Shown: positions 8,092 through 19,846 of the stretch, one piece after another
Layout: each line of letters begins with the position of its first letter
How positions within the stretch are numbered: the stretch's first letter is position 1
Source of the DNA: Pirellulaceae bacterium
GTDB lineage: Bacteria > Planctomycetota > Planctomycetia > Pirellulales > Pirellulaceae
Reading direction: 5' to 3'
Length of the DNA stretch: 49,878 bases
NCBI GenBank assembly: GCA_016784735.1
Contig: JADHUC010000031.1
Span: forward strand, 1 to 49,878
Notes under the pieces: model-generated
What the model was told of the DNA's origin: nothing
What the model saw: only the letters and a program-made list of their open reading frames with translations
Database searches by the model: none
Position numbers and translations under genes: made by a program

Positions 8092-11000
8092 CTACTCAAG
8101 CGTTGGCCGTGCGATCTCGCCTCGGAGTTGCGCCTGGCCACTCTCTCGCTCGTAGACACCGTAGAACATCGAAGCGCAATCGAGCCACAACGTTAGACGG
8201 TGCAGATCTTCGTCCGAGAGTTTGACGTCATAGTGACCTTCCTGCAGCAATTCGTACAGCTTCGACGCACGGGCGCCGAATCGTCCCGGTGTCGTGCGGT
8301 AGGAGTCGCCATAATTGTAGAAGCCGAACTTCGGGACCAGGTTGTTGTAGGAGGTGTACCAGTTGCGCACCAGCGGTTCACGGGCCAGGCTCGGCGCCTT
8401 GTCTGCCTCCTTGGCATGGCAGTCGACGCAATGGCGGTCCAGCACTGGCTGGACCAGTCGTGGATAGCTGAACGGGTTCGAGCCGTCCACGTCGGGCGTC
8501 AGTCGCGACGGCGGACGATTCAGGGCCAGTGGCGTCACGTCCAGCGATTGCGCGACGCGAGCCTTCGGCTCGTGACAACCGGCGCAGGTCAGGTGCTCGC
8601 CTTGTCGCACGTGTGTGGCCGAGCGCATCGACTGGACCGCCAAGCCGTTCTCGTCCAACGCCTGGAAGAAGATCTCCCGATTGGCCGGCACCGAAAAATG
8701 GACGCTGCCATCGTCCTCGACCGGCACCGTACCTAGCACCCAGCGGCAGGGCACCACGGAGTCGCCCGCCGATGCTACGCGCAACGCGGTCTCGTGCGGC
8801 CGGAGGCCGCCGGACGGGGTGCTCATGGGCAGCACCTGCAAAACGCGCAGATGCGCGATCGTTGTACCTTCCGGCCACGGTTTGAGACTGTCATAGACAT
8901 TGACCACACTGACCGTACCTTCCGGCTGCGTGCCATCGACGGCATGGGCCGGACGCGTCGCCGGGTCCGTTCCGGGGCCGCGCTGGGCCAACTCCGGTGC
9001 CACCGGCGGCGCGGGCCGCGGACGCAGCGGGATCGGGCTCAAACAAGCAATCTCCAGATCGCGATAGATCAACTCCTTGTTTCCGAACGCGTCGACCAGA
9101 TAGATGCCGTAGTCGCCGCCCCGGTATCCGCCGCCCTGCATGCCAATGCCGGGCTGCATCCTCGCATCGTAAACGCACAGGAAGTAGCGTTCGCTCAGCG
9201 GCCACGCCGTTCCGTAGCTCTGGGCGCCGCCCTGGCTTTCCGGGAAACCGACCTCGGGCGTGATCCGTCGCACCGGGCCCATCCCGTCGTCATCGGGTAG
9301 GCTGGGGTCAATAATGATCAACGATCCGTAAGCTTGCCCGTGGTGCGGTGCCGCGGTGGCCACGATCTTGTTCGACCCCGGTATCGCACAGCAGTCCACC
9401 TCCATGTCCGGCCGAATGTTCCGTGGGGCGTAATTGCCGTGCAGCGGCCGCGGATCACAGCCGTCCAGCGTTGTCAGCCACGGCATATGGGCCGTGCAGC
9501 CGTGCCGATCGACGTAATCCCAGCGAGTCCAAATGATCATCCCTTCGTTGGTCACGCTCGGATGCCACTCGTTCGTTTCGTGGAAACTCAGGCATTGGAT
9601 GTCGCTGCCGTCGGTCGCCATATCGTACAGCGTGTAAGTCGGACAGACGCGACCGCAACGCAGATAGCCGCCGCGGCGTTCGCTGGTGAAGGCAATGCGC
9701 CCGTTGGGCAGCCAACAGGGATCGAAGTCGTTCCAGGTACCGTCGGTCAGTTGTTCGAGTCCCGTGCCGTCGACGTTCACTTTGAAGACGTGGTAGCAGC
9801 GGCCTTCGTGCCAGTGCCCCTGCGTCGCGTCGGTGTGATGCCGGTGCTGCGTGTCGCCCCGATTCTCGACGTAGGCGAACAGAATTGTACGTGCATCGTA
9901 CGAGAGGTCAGGGGAAAGGAACGTGCCGCCGCCATGGTCCTCACCATGGCGATTGCCGCTGCCGTCAAAGGAAACGGCCGGCAGGACATCGCTGGGGCCG
10001 CCGGATAGCTTCTCGCCTTTCAGCCGCCCGTTTCGCACGACCGAGTCGGCCAGCACGTCGCGCAGTTGCGGATCTGCACCAAAAGCATCCGACAATACAT
10101 ACACACCACCGCCCGGTGCAGCCGCCATGCCGTAGTACTGATCGCACATGTGGTTGTAGATCGACCGGCGATGCTTGATAAATACGATCTTGTCGAAGTC
10201 CAACAGCGGATTCGAGAAAGCGATCTTGCGGCGAAGCTGGCAGGCCTTGTCGAACAACTCGAACCGAGCGTCCATCTCTTCCTCGGCGATACGCTCGCTG
10301 GCTGCCTGCAGTTCGTTCAATTGTCTTTCCAGGTCCGCAAGATTCGGAGCCGCCGGCATGGCCTTCACGTCGGCCAGCAGAGCGGCGGTGCGTCGCAAGA
10401 CGATGTCCAGCGGATCGCGGTCGGTCTCTTGGATCATTGCTTGCGGATGGTACACCTCGGGGCCGACGCGAGCGAAATGCCCCCGATTACGCATGTCGTA
10501 TTCGAGAACGGCGTGCTGGATCTCCGCCTCGCGCATCGGCGTACCGTCTTCCCGCAGCAGGGTAAACGAGCCGGATGCCTTGGCCCGAAACGCGACGCCT
10601 TCGACCATGGGCCGCAGTTCCGCGATCGATGTCCACGGGCGGTTGGCCACCTCGTCCAGCGCGCGCAGCCGAAAGTAGCGGCCTTTGACTTTCGCGGGAA
10701 AGGAAATCACGTTCTCGGCCGCATGTTCAGTGAATTGGCCCACGACGATCGGTTTACCCATTTTCTTGCGGTCGTCGCTGACATAGCATTCGTACTTGCC
10801 GATGGTCCCGTTCCCACCGCCGGAACGAGGCAAATAGGAAAAGCCGGTTATTTCGTAGGAAGTCCCTAAATCGACCACGATCTCGTGCGGAGGTCTGGTC
10901 TCGCGAAACTGAAAGTCGGTATGCCACATGGTGCCGGGGTTGCCGTCCAAGGCACGGTATCCCTCGTAGCCCGGGTTCTCGCTGTCAACCCGCACTTCAA

Positions 11001-11094
11001 CCGTTACGGTCTTCGTTTTCGCCTGCACCGAAACGCTCGGCAACAGCAGACACACCCCCATCCACATCCAAGCCAGTCTTGATCCGCGAAGCAT
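8092..11094 (-). CDS. Secreted di-haem protein: discoidin-like domain plus TolB-like propeller (HzsA-like architecture)
   Basis: A 1000-residue protein with a Sec signal peptide (MWMGVCLLLPSVSVQA). Residues ~25-160 look like an F5/8 type C (discoidin/CBM32) domain: YRALDGNPGTMWHTDF is the usual first strand block. A helical linker is followed by a TolB/PD40-like propeller with the motifs LPNGRIAFTSER and SYDARTILF. Haem sites CAGCH (837-841) and CVDCH (889-893) lie near the C-terminus, preceded by the VPVEDDGSVHFSVPANR block also found in the neighbour downstream. The two genes are therefore diverged relatives with different accessory domains. The start at 11094 is set by AAGGAG six bases upstream; the longer frame to 11121 has no such site. 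The redox partner and reaction are unknown. Confidence 0.82.
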   Translation of the reverse strand: MLRGSRLAWMWMGVCLLLPSVSVQAKTKTVTVEVRVDSENPGYEGYRALDGNPGTMWHTDFQFRETRPPHEIVVDLGTSYEITGFSYLPRSGGGNGTIGKYECYVSDDRKKMGKPIVVGQFTEHAAENVISFPAKVKGRYFRLRALDEVANRPWTSIAELRPMVEGVAFRAKASGSFTLLREDGTPMREAEIQHAVLEYDMRNRGHFARVGPEVYHPQAMIQETDRDPLDIVLRRTAALLADVKAMPAAPNLADLERQLNELQAASERIAEEEMDARFELFDKACQLRRKIAFSNPLLDFDKIVFIKHRRSIYNHMCDQYYGMAAAPGGGVYVLSDAFGADPQLRDVLADSVVRNGRLKGEKLSGGPSDVLPAVSFDGSGNRHGEDHGGGTFLSPDLSYDARTILFAYVENRGDTQHRHHTDATQGHWHEGRCYHVFKVNVDGTGLEQLTDGTWNDFDPCWLPNGRIAFTSERRGGYLRCGRVCPTYTLYDMATDGSDIQCLSFHETNEWHPSVTNEGMIIWTRWDYVDRHGCTAHMPWLTTLDGCDPRPLHGNYAPRNIRPDMEVDCCAIPGSNKIVATAAPHHGQAYGSLIIIDPSLPDDDGMGPVRRITPEVGFPESQGGAQSYGTAWPLSERYFLCVYDARMQPGIGMQGGGYRGGDYGIYLVDAFGNKELIYRDLEIACLSPIPLRPRPAPPVAPELAQRGPGTDPATRPAHAVDGTQPEGTVSVVNVYDSLKPWPEGTTIAHLRVLQVLPMSTPSGGLRPHETALRVASAGDSVVPCRWVLGTVPVEDDGSVHFSVPANREIFFQALDENGLAVQSMRSATHVRQGEHLTCAGCHEPKARVAQSLDVTPLALNRPPSRLTPDVDGSNPFSYPRLVQPVLDRHCVDCHAKEADKAPSLAREPLVRNWYTSYNNLVPKFGFYNYGDSYRTTPGRFGARASKLYELLQEGHYDVKLSDEDLHRLTLWLDCASMFYGVYERESGQAQLRGEIARPTLE

Positions 11095-11241
11095 GGCAAT
11101 CTCCTTGCGAGTTGATATCACAAGGCTGATTGTACTCTACGCGGACGTGCATCCAAATAGAATTGTGCTCACCTTTTTGTCGCGATCATCGTTCAGTTTT
11201 CGGACGGCTTCGCCGTGGACATCGCTCGGAAGGACGGCACG

Positions 11242-12960
11242 CTAATCGAGGTAACGATCCAGGCCAGCCATGGCGGTCCCTTCAAGGTCCGCTATGGGGA
11301 GAAGGTTGTTCAGATGGATACGCTGGCTGGCGGGGACTACCACCTGGAACGCCCGTTCCTGGAATGCGGATCGGTCCCTCTCTGTTGCTTCCGGCTGTCG
11401 AACGTATCGGTTCTGAAGGGTTCGGCCAGCCTGCTGAGGATCCTGCTGAAGTTGAGGCGGTTCAAAGACAATTGGTTTGACAGAGTACGTCGGCCATACC
11501 AAGGACGGAGGAGCGAAGGTGTCAGTGAATTCGCCCCAGGAGATCCAACCCGACTTTTGCTGCATCAGATAGAAGGAAATCTCCCCGGCACTGATATCGA
11601 GGTAAGTTTGCGTACTGCCGGCTGGGCCATAGGGGTTGCGCACTCGGACAGATGTGGGCGAGTTGATCTCGATGACTGTGAACGCGTGGCTCCACATACT
11701 GAGGGATACGGCTCGACCCAAGGCATCGTGTTGTGCGATGGCCGCGATAATGGCTTGGCCGTTGGGGTAGACATCGAAAGATGTCCTGCCCGTTTCGAAT
11801 GCGTTCAAGGCGACAAAGGCCTCGTCGGGCCAACCTGCTCCAACGCCGGGTTGATTCCATAGGTAATCGTAGCGATCTGCCGGATCCCGATGGTGGACGT
11901 AGGCCTTCTCGATGATCGCCGGCCAGAGGCTACCTTCCATTCCAAGCCCTGCATGGACCGGAAGCCCCGCACTCGGCCCCGACGTGTAGGTCCACAAGTC
12001 GGCGTCCACGCGGTAGTAGTGGGGAACGTCGCCGTCGTCTCGCAGGGCCACCCCATAGGTCCCGTCGCCTAGATAGACGATCGAATTATGGATGGCCTCC
12101 GGGTTTCTGTGGGCCGCCGACCCCATGGCGGCCATCAGCCAGCAGTCGCCCACTGCTCCCTGGTCGATGTCGTCAGCGGTCGGGCCGGCGCTGGCAAATA
12201 GCGGGCGGTACCCGTGGTACTGGTTCGCATAGGAGCCGAGGACCTGCGGGGCATTCGGGTCAATGGGGATGGGGTCGTCGATAGCGTCCCCGTCCAGCGT
12301 TCGGTCCGCGCCATTTTCGAAGGAATTCACCCGGTGGCGGCTTGTGGCAATCTCAGACGGCAGCGCGTCATCTTGGTCGTACAGCAGCCCCCACAGATCG
12401 TCCTCCCAAAACCTGTCGTAGCCACCCTGTCCATACAGGTGATCACTAAAGGAGTTGTCGATACTGACAAGCGTATCGTCGTCGGCGCCGCCGTACAGCC
12501 AGTCGCTACCGCTGCCACCGTAGAGATGGTCGTCACCTGCCTCGCCAAAGAGCCAGTCGTTGCCCGCGAAGCCATGGAGGGTGTCGGAGCCCATGCCGCC
12601 GTAGAATTGATCCACGCCCTCGCCGCCCATGAGCCTATCGTTCCCAGCTCCCCCATGAGCGCAGGAAGGGATGGCCGTGTGGTTGAGGAATGAGTCATCG
12701 CCTCCATACCCCGAAAACGCAATGCTCGCCACTGATGACGCCGGGAACGACGCCGATTGGCCGTTCGACCTGACGTGAAGTACACCCAAACCAGTGAAGA
12801 AGTCCGTGCCCGCGTATACGGCCGCGTAGTCTGCACCCTGCGTGCCGACGAACGTCAACTGATCGTCAGCCAGGTAAAACGCCAGCAGGTCGCGCCGTTC
12901 CAGCGATTCGAACTGGAGCCGATTCCGACGCCGTCCATTTTTCTTCTTGAAGAGAGTCAT
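11242..12960 (-). CDS. Calpain-like cysteine protease with RTX repeats and LEPR-XLL-type N-terminus
   Basis: A 572-residue protein. Residues 15-27 contain SLERRDLLA, a LEPR-XLL-type motif found at the start of large extracellular planctomycete proteins. Residues ~100-185 carry hemolysin-type Ca-binding nonapeptides (GGAGNDRLMGG, GGMGSDTLHG and others). The second half is calpain (C2)-like: GAVGDCWLMAA gives catalytic Cys273 with oxyanion-hole Gln267; SHAFTVIEI gives His425; VRVRNPYG gives Asn442. All three catalytic residues are present, so it is probably active. GGGAGGTGA lies just upstream of the ATG. No Sec peptide is evident, so the export route is uncertain. RTX repeats ahead of a C2 protease suggest calcium-dependent folding or activation outside the cell. 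Confidence 0.85.
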   Translation of the reverse strand: MTLFKKKNGRRRNRLQFESLERRDLLAFYLADDQLTFVGTQGADYAAVYAGTDFFTGLGVLHVRSNGQSASFPASSVASIAFSGYGGDDSFLNHTAIPSCAHGGAGNDRLMGGEGVDQFYGGMGSDTLHGFAGNDWLFGEAGDDHLYGGSGSDWLYGGADDDTLVSIDNSFSDHLYGQGGYDRFWEDDLWGLLYDQDDALPSEIATSRHRVNSFENGADRTLDGDAIDDPIPIDPNAPQVLGSYANQYHGYRPLFASAGPTADDIDQGAVGDCWLMAAMGSAAHRNPEAIHNSIVYLGDGTYGVALRDDGDVPHYYRVDADLWTYTSGPSAGLPVHAGLGMEGSLWPAIIEKAYVHHRDPADRYDYLWNQPGVGAGWPDEAFVALNAFETGRTSFDVYPNGQAIIAAIAQHDALGRAVSLSMWSHAFTVIEINSPTSVRVRNPYGPAGSTQTYLDISAGEISFYLMQQKSGWISWGEFTDTFAPPSLVWPTYSVKPIVFEPPQLQQDPQQAGRTLQNRYVRQPEATERDRSAFQERAFQVVVPASQRIHLNNLLPIADLEGTAMAGLDRYLD

Positions 12961-13518
12961 TCTTTGTCACCTCCCGCGGGCAGAATGCCCATGCCCACGC
13001 TGCAATGTGTGTGTCAGGGCGCGTATCCCGGAAACCAGAGCGGCAAGCACTGTCCCGGTGCCGTCCGCCCCAGGAACGTCATCTTGCCCGGAGGTCAGGG
13101 AACTCGGAGAACCCCACTGATGTTTTGGGACTCGCTCTGAACGGACAAAAACCACTTACGCTGCTGTAGTAATTACCAATTGGACCGTGAGGTGGACAAA
13201 TCCGACTGGTTTTTCTCCCGCGACCCGAACGATCTTCGTATCTCCCACCAGCGCTCCGTTTACGCCCGAGTGCACCTGATCATGCGCCGTCATGTCGTCA
13301 AAGTCCCAGTACGCGACGACCGAAGAAAGAACGCGACCGCTCAGTTCGGAATCCAGCAGGTGCCTTCCGCTACCCGCAGGCGTAGTCATACCGAAAAGAC
13401 TCGGATGCTCTCCGGGCTACTTGGCCGCGGCGCGATGCCGAGTTAGGATGCTCCATGAAAGGTGATCCATTCGCGTCTCGCCGACAAGCGTCCCTGATTT
13501 GTGGAGTCTTACTGCGTT
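12961..13518. other. Gene-poor 558-base gap between the protease and hemQ genes
   Basis: The gap lies between the divergent protease and hemQ starts. It holds the protease Shine-Dalgarno sequence and, at 13156-13389 on the minus strand, a short frame with a LamG-like stretch that may be a gene remnant. I see no RNA gene and no clear promoter. Confidence 0.5.
13156..13389 (-). pseudogene. Possible LamG-domain gene fragment
   Basis: A 77-codon frame whose middle reads VVAYWDFDDMTAHDQ followed by a Gly/Asn/Ala/Val segment. This is how concanavalin-like (LamG) domains commonly open in secreted planctomycete proteins. Only that first strand block is present; no signal peptide, no clear Shine-Dalgarno sequence and no remainder of the fold is seen on either side. 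I read it as a decayed remnant, but a chance frame is possible. Confidence 0.3.
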
Positions 13519-14373
13519 ATGAGCCACGGTCGCCCCACCTCGGAGCAATCTCAGGAAGTTTCGCTCGAGCCGCTTGAGGGCTGGCACTGCAGCCATCTGT
13601 ACTACACGTTTGACCGCGTCGTTCTGGCCGCCATGACGCAGGCAGACATTCGCGAGGGCCGTTTGGGCGTGGAAGCGGCGCTCGATGCGGACGGCCCGGA
13701 AGCTACGACGAGACTTCAGACCAGTGTGATCAGCGGCCAGAAGGCGGACTTTGGGCTGATGCTGATGGATCCGAATCCACTGAAAATCGATGCGGTCCAC
13801 CAACGGTTGATGGCAAGCAAGCTCGGACCGGCGCTTCGGCCCGTCTACTCCTTTGTATCGATGACCGAGATCTCGGAATACGTTCCCACGGTCGAACAGT
13901 ACTCCAAGAAGTTGATCGAGGACGGTGACGAAGAAAGCAGTCCGGCGTTCAAGGCCAAGGTGAAGGCTTACGAGACGCGGCTACCGCTCATGAACCGGCA
14001 CCGACTCACGCCCGATTTCCCAGCTTCCCCCGCGACGTGTTTTTATCCAATGAACAAGAAACGCAAGGTCGGCGAAAACTGGTTCACGCTGCCGTTTGCG
14101 GAACGCAATCGCATGATGGCCGAGCACGCCCGAAGCGGTATGGAGTTTGCCGGTAAGGTGTCCCAGTTGATCACCGTGGGCGTCGGCCTGGAGGACTGGG
14201 AGTGGGGAGTGACACTCTGGGCCCGCAATCCCCAGTTTCTGAAGGAAATCGTATACCGCATGCGTTTCGATGAAGCCAGCGCCCGCTACGCCGAGTTTGG
14301 GCCATTCTACACCGGTTACGTCAAGACCCCGGCAGAGATGCTGGACCACTGCCGCGTCGGCATGAAGACATGA
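13519..14373 (+). CDS. hemQ: Coproheme decarboxylase, chlorite dismutase family (HemQ/ChdC)
   Basis: A 284-residue protein of the haem-binding chlorite-dismutase-like family. Conserved blocks are CFYPMNKKRKVGENWFTLPF, ERNRMMAEHARSG, and the C-terminal run DWEWGVTLWA to RMRFDEASARYAEFGPFYTG. These match the Gram-positive-type coproheme decarboxylase rather than true chlorite dismutases. His203 in MAEHARSG is the probable proximal ligand, and Tyr121 in the SMTEISEY block fits the catalytic tyrosine. The enzyme decarboxylates two propionates of coproheme to give haem b in the coproporphyrin-dependent route. The ATG at 13519 is preferred over the GTG at 13501 because it begins closer to the conserved core and has GGAG upstream. 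Haem supply suits a genome with so many cytochromes. Confidence 0.9.
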   Translation: MSHGRPTSEQSQEVSLEPLEGWHCSHLYYTFDRVVLAAMTQADIREGRLGVEAALDADGPEATTRLQTSVISGQKADFGLMLMDPNPLKIDAVHQRLMASKLGPALRPVYSFVSMTEISEYVPTVEQYSKKLIEDGDEESSPAFKAKVKAYETRLPLMNRHRLTPDFPASPATCFYPMNKKRKVGENWFTLPFAERNRMMAEHARSGMEFAGKVSQLITVGVGLEDWEWGVTLWARNPQFLKEIVYRMRFDEASARYAEFGPFYTGYVKTPAEMLDHCRVGMKT

Positions 14374-14379
14374 CAGACC

Positions 14380-14904
14380 ATGCCGTTCGAGTATCCAAAG
14401 CATCCGAGGACGAACCACAAGAACCCGCTTCGGGACGAGAGCGGAGACAACCCGTTTGTCGACGAAGGGCCGGATGAAGACGCTGGCCAGAACCCCTACG
14501 CGGCATCGGCCGAAGCGTCCGGCGTCTCGTACCGTCCGGAGGGATACGAGACGACACTCGTATCGCGCGGTCGCCTTGTGTTCTGGCTGGGAGCAATCGG
14601 TTTGTCCGGTTCCGCTATAGGCACAACAGGCACGGTGCTGATTTTCCTGGCGTCCAGTGCTGCCGCGGGCACTTGGATTTACTTCTGCGCGGCCATGTTG
14701 CCGCTGGGCTTGGCGATGTCGTTTTCCGCGTGGGTGCTTGGGGGTCGCGATCTGCGGGCAATCAGAGCAGGGGCGATGGAGGGCAGTGGCGGCGAGAGGA
14801 CGCGTCGAGGACGGACCATGGGGATGATCGGTTCATTAGTTGCCGTCGCGCCCGTCGTGTATGTGTTTGTGCAGATCGTGATGATGATTGCTGAGGAGAT
14901 TTAG
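14380..14904 (+). CDS. Small membrane protein of unknown function
   Basis: A 174-residue protein starting six bases after the hemQ stop, so probably co-transcribed. The first 55 residues are acidic and Asn/Pro-rich, with NPFVD and NPYAA motifs of a kind often seen at the cytoplasmic start of small planctomycete membrane proteins. Three hydrophobic segments follow: LVFWLGAIGLSGSAIG, a long one around WIYFCAAMLPLGLAM, and SLVAVAPVVYVFVQIVMMI at the end. A basic loop (GERTRRGRT) precedes the last. I do not recognise a family. The placement might suggest haem-related membrane work, but nothing in the sequence supports this directly. Confidence 0.7.
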   Translation: MPFEYPKHPRTNHKNPLRDESGDNPFVDEGPDEDAGQNPYAASAEASGVSYRPEGYETTLVSRGRLVFWLGAIGLSGSAIGTTGTVLIFLASSAAAGTWIYFCAAMLPLGLAMSFSAWVLGGRDLRAIRAGAMEGSGGERTRRGRTMGMIGSLVAVAPVVYVFVQIVMMIAEEI

Positions 14905-15002
14905 AGACCGCGCGGAGAGAAGAAGCTGGACTGAGCAACGCGGCCAGTCTTCGTTTAGCGATCGGCCGATGCCAATCGGAAGGCGGTCCACGAATCAAGA
15001 CC

Positions 15003-15030
15003 CGCGGGCCCGTGGTGACACCGGCCCGCG
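15003..15030. terminator. GC-rich hairpin between convergent genes
   Basis: Arms cgcgggcc (15003-15010) and ggcccgcg (15023-15030) pair perfectly, and the loop adds a short ggt/acc stem. It lies between the end of the plus-strand membrane protein and the end of the minus-strand secreted protein, where a bidirectional terminator would be expected. There is no T run on either side, so the assignment is tentative. Confidence 0.4.
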
Positions 15031-15049
15031 AGCCACAGGATTGAGTTTG

Positions 15050-15511
15050 CTACCTGCGATAGAACTGAGAGAAATTGAGGTGGAAACCGTCGGGTGTGTG
15101 GAAATCAATCGTCGTGTTGACGGCCTTGCCCTGAAGATCGAATCTCAGGCTGCCGCCGGGCGAACTGCCGATGTGGCCGGACAGTCCTCCGAAGACGCCC
15201 TCCGCTTGGAAGCCCGCGCCGTTGTCAAAGGCGAAGTTGCCGAGAACACCTTCGAGAAGTGTCGTCGAGCCGGTCGCCGCGCCACCCCAAATGGAAAAAT
15301 CAAGGGACTGCCTGAGGCCACCACCAAAATGGTAGTTGCCGCCCTCACCACGGACTTGAGCAGCCTCGTTGACAGAGACAACGCTCGTCTCAGAAATGCC
15401 CATCTGTTGAAGTGCCGCCGGCAACTCGGATGTTGCGGCTTGCTCGTCCGCTTTTACAGCGGCCGAAAAAGCAGGGACCAACAAAAGAACCGCGAATGGC
15501 GCGAATCGCAT
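15050..15511 (-). CDS. Small secreted protein with Gly-rich C-terminal half
   Basis: A 153-residue protein with a clear Sec signal peptide (MRFAPFAVLLLVPAFSAAVKA). The start at 15511 is fixed by GGAGG seven bases upstream; the frame is open to 15640 but without a site. The mature protein opens with a Glu/Ala/Leu-rich helix and the motif VVSVNEAAQVRGEGG, reminiscent of a leader ending in a double glycine. A Gly-, Phe- and Ser-rich beta-like region follows, containing FGGGLRQSLDFSIWGG and FGGLSGHIGSSPGG, and the protein ends NFSQFYRR. No catalytic motif is visible. It could be a small extracellular structural protein or a ribosomally made secreted peptide precursor; I do not recognise a named family. 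Confidence 0.7.
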   Translation of the reverse strand: MRFAPFAVLLLVPAFSAAVKADEQAATSELPAALQQMGISETSVVSVNEAAQVRGEGGNYHFGGGLRQSLDFSIWGGAATGSTTLLEGVLGNFAFDNGAGFQAEGVFGGLSGHIGSSPGGSLRFDLQGKAVNTTIDFHTPDGFHLNFSQFYRR

Positions 15512-15921
15512 AGGTGTACCTCCGTTCGTACTGAAACAGTGAGAAGAAAAAGTGACGACCGTCCGTTGCCAATTCAGTAGCGCTCGAACGGCCATCGCCA
15601 CGCAGAAACGCTCACGATGCGTAGAAACCCGCCTTCGCAACGAACGCGAGCCCAGCGATCATGGAGCAGCCAAGATCAGGGGAAAAGACCATCAATTTCC
15701 GAAAAGCCGCGTACTCCAGAAGGTGCATAAGCGAGCTTTGATGGATTATAGCGATGGGTTGACCCGTGGCAACCTTTACGCACGTATTTTTGTGTTTATT
15801 CCGCGCGGGTATTCTTCAGGGGGCGAGGAGCCCGCGTCAAGCGAATGCGCGGACGGAGGGCGGCGAGCGTTTGTAGATGAGGCAAGAGGCCAAAACCCTT
15901 CGTATCCTCCGTTACTGGCTC
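15512..15921. other. Intergenic stretch without visible features
   Basis: These 410 bases separate the start of the small secreted protein from the 3' end of the GH2 gene, both on the minus strand. Short open frames occur but lack ribosome binding sites or recognisable sequence. The promoter of the small secreted protein should lie at the left end, but no clear consensus is visible. Confidence 0.45.
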
Positions 15922-19479
<3,558 letters not shown>

Positions 19480-19779
19480 ATGCCGTGCGCTCTGTGGACG
19501 CCAACAGCCGAAACCGAACTGGAAGAGATCGTCTTCTTCATCGCCGTCGAAGGCGGCCGCCCGGTTACGGCCGAGCGAATCGCCAGGGAAATCCATGACC
19601 GCGCTACCTCCTACGCGAACAACCCCGAACTAGGCCATCGGCATCCAGATTTCCCAGCGAACTGGCGTTACTTTCTTCACAAGCGTTGGCTGATTCTCTA
19701 CCAGCCGCACGAGCAAGGAATCGAGGTCCTTCGAGTCGTCGATGCCACGCGAGATCTCCCTCACGTGATCGACACGTAA
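19480..19779 (+). CDS. RelE/ParE-family toxin
   Basis: A 99-residue protein with the ParE/RelE fold pattern. An N-terminal strand (ALWTPTAETELEEIVFFIA) is followed by two helices with a conserved RIAREIHDRATSYANNPELGHRHPD turn region, and then strands (NWRYFLHKRWLILYQPHE and GIEVLRVVDATRDLPHVI). The final VVDATRDLP strand and the Arg/His/Lys cluster are typical of the family. Gyrase poisoning (ParE) and ribosome-dependent mRNA cleavage (RelE) cannot be told apart from sequence alone. It is translationally coupled to the antitoxin. The pair lies as a small plus-strand island between two minus-strand GH2 genes, as expected of a mobile module. Confidence 0.8.
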   Translation: MPCALWTPTAETELEEIVFFIAVEGGRPVTAERIAREIHDRATSYANNPELGHRHPDFPANWRYFLHKRWLILYQPHEQGIEVLRVVDATRDLPHVIDT

Positions 19780-19846
19780 GCGCTCGCGGCACGCTTTCTT
19801 CCGTTCTCCATCGAGCAAGAATTCGGCCGTCGGAGCAACGCCACAC

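Noticed and set aside
4156..11094. Anammox hydrazine synthase locus
   Set aside because: The proteins share the HzsA-like layout, but no HzsB, HzsC or hydrazine dehydrogenase gene is present and they carry FN3, LamG and discoidin modules; a family relationship is claimed, not the function.
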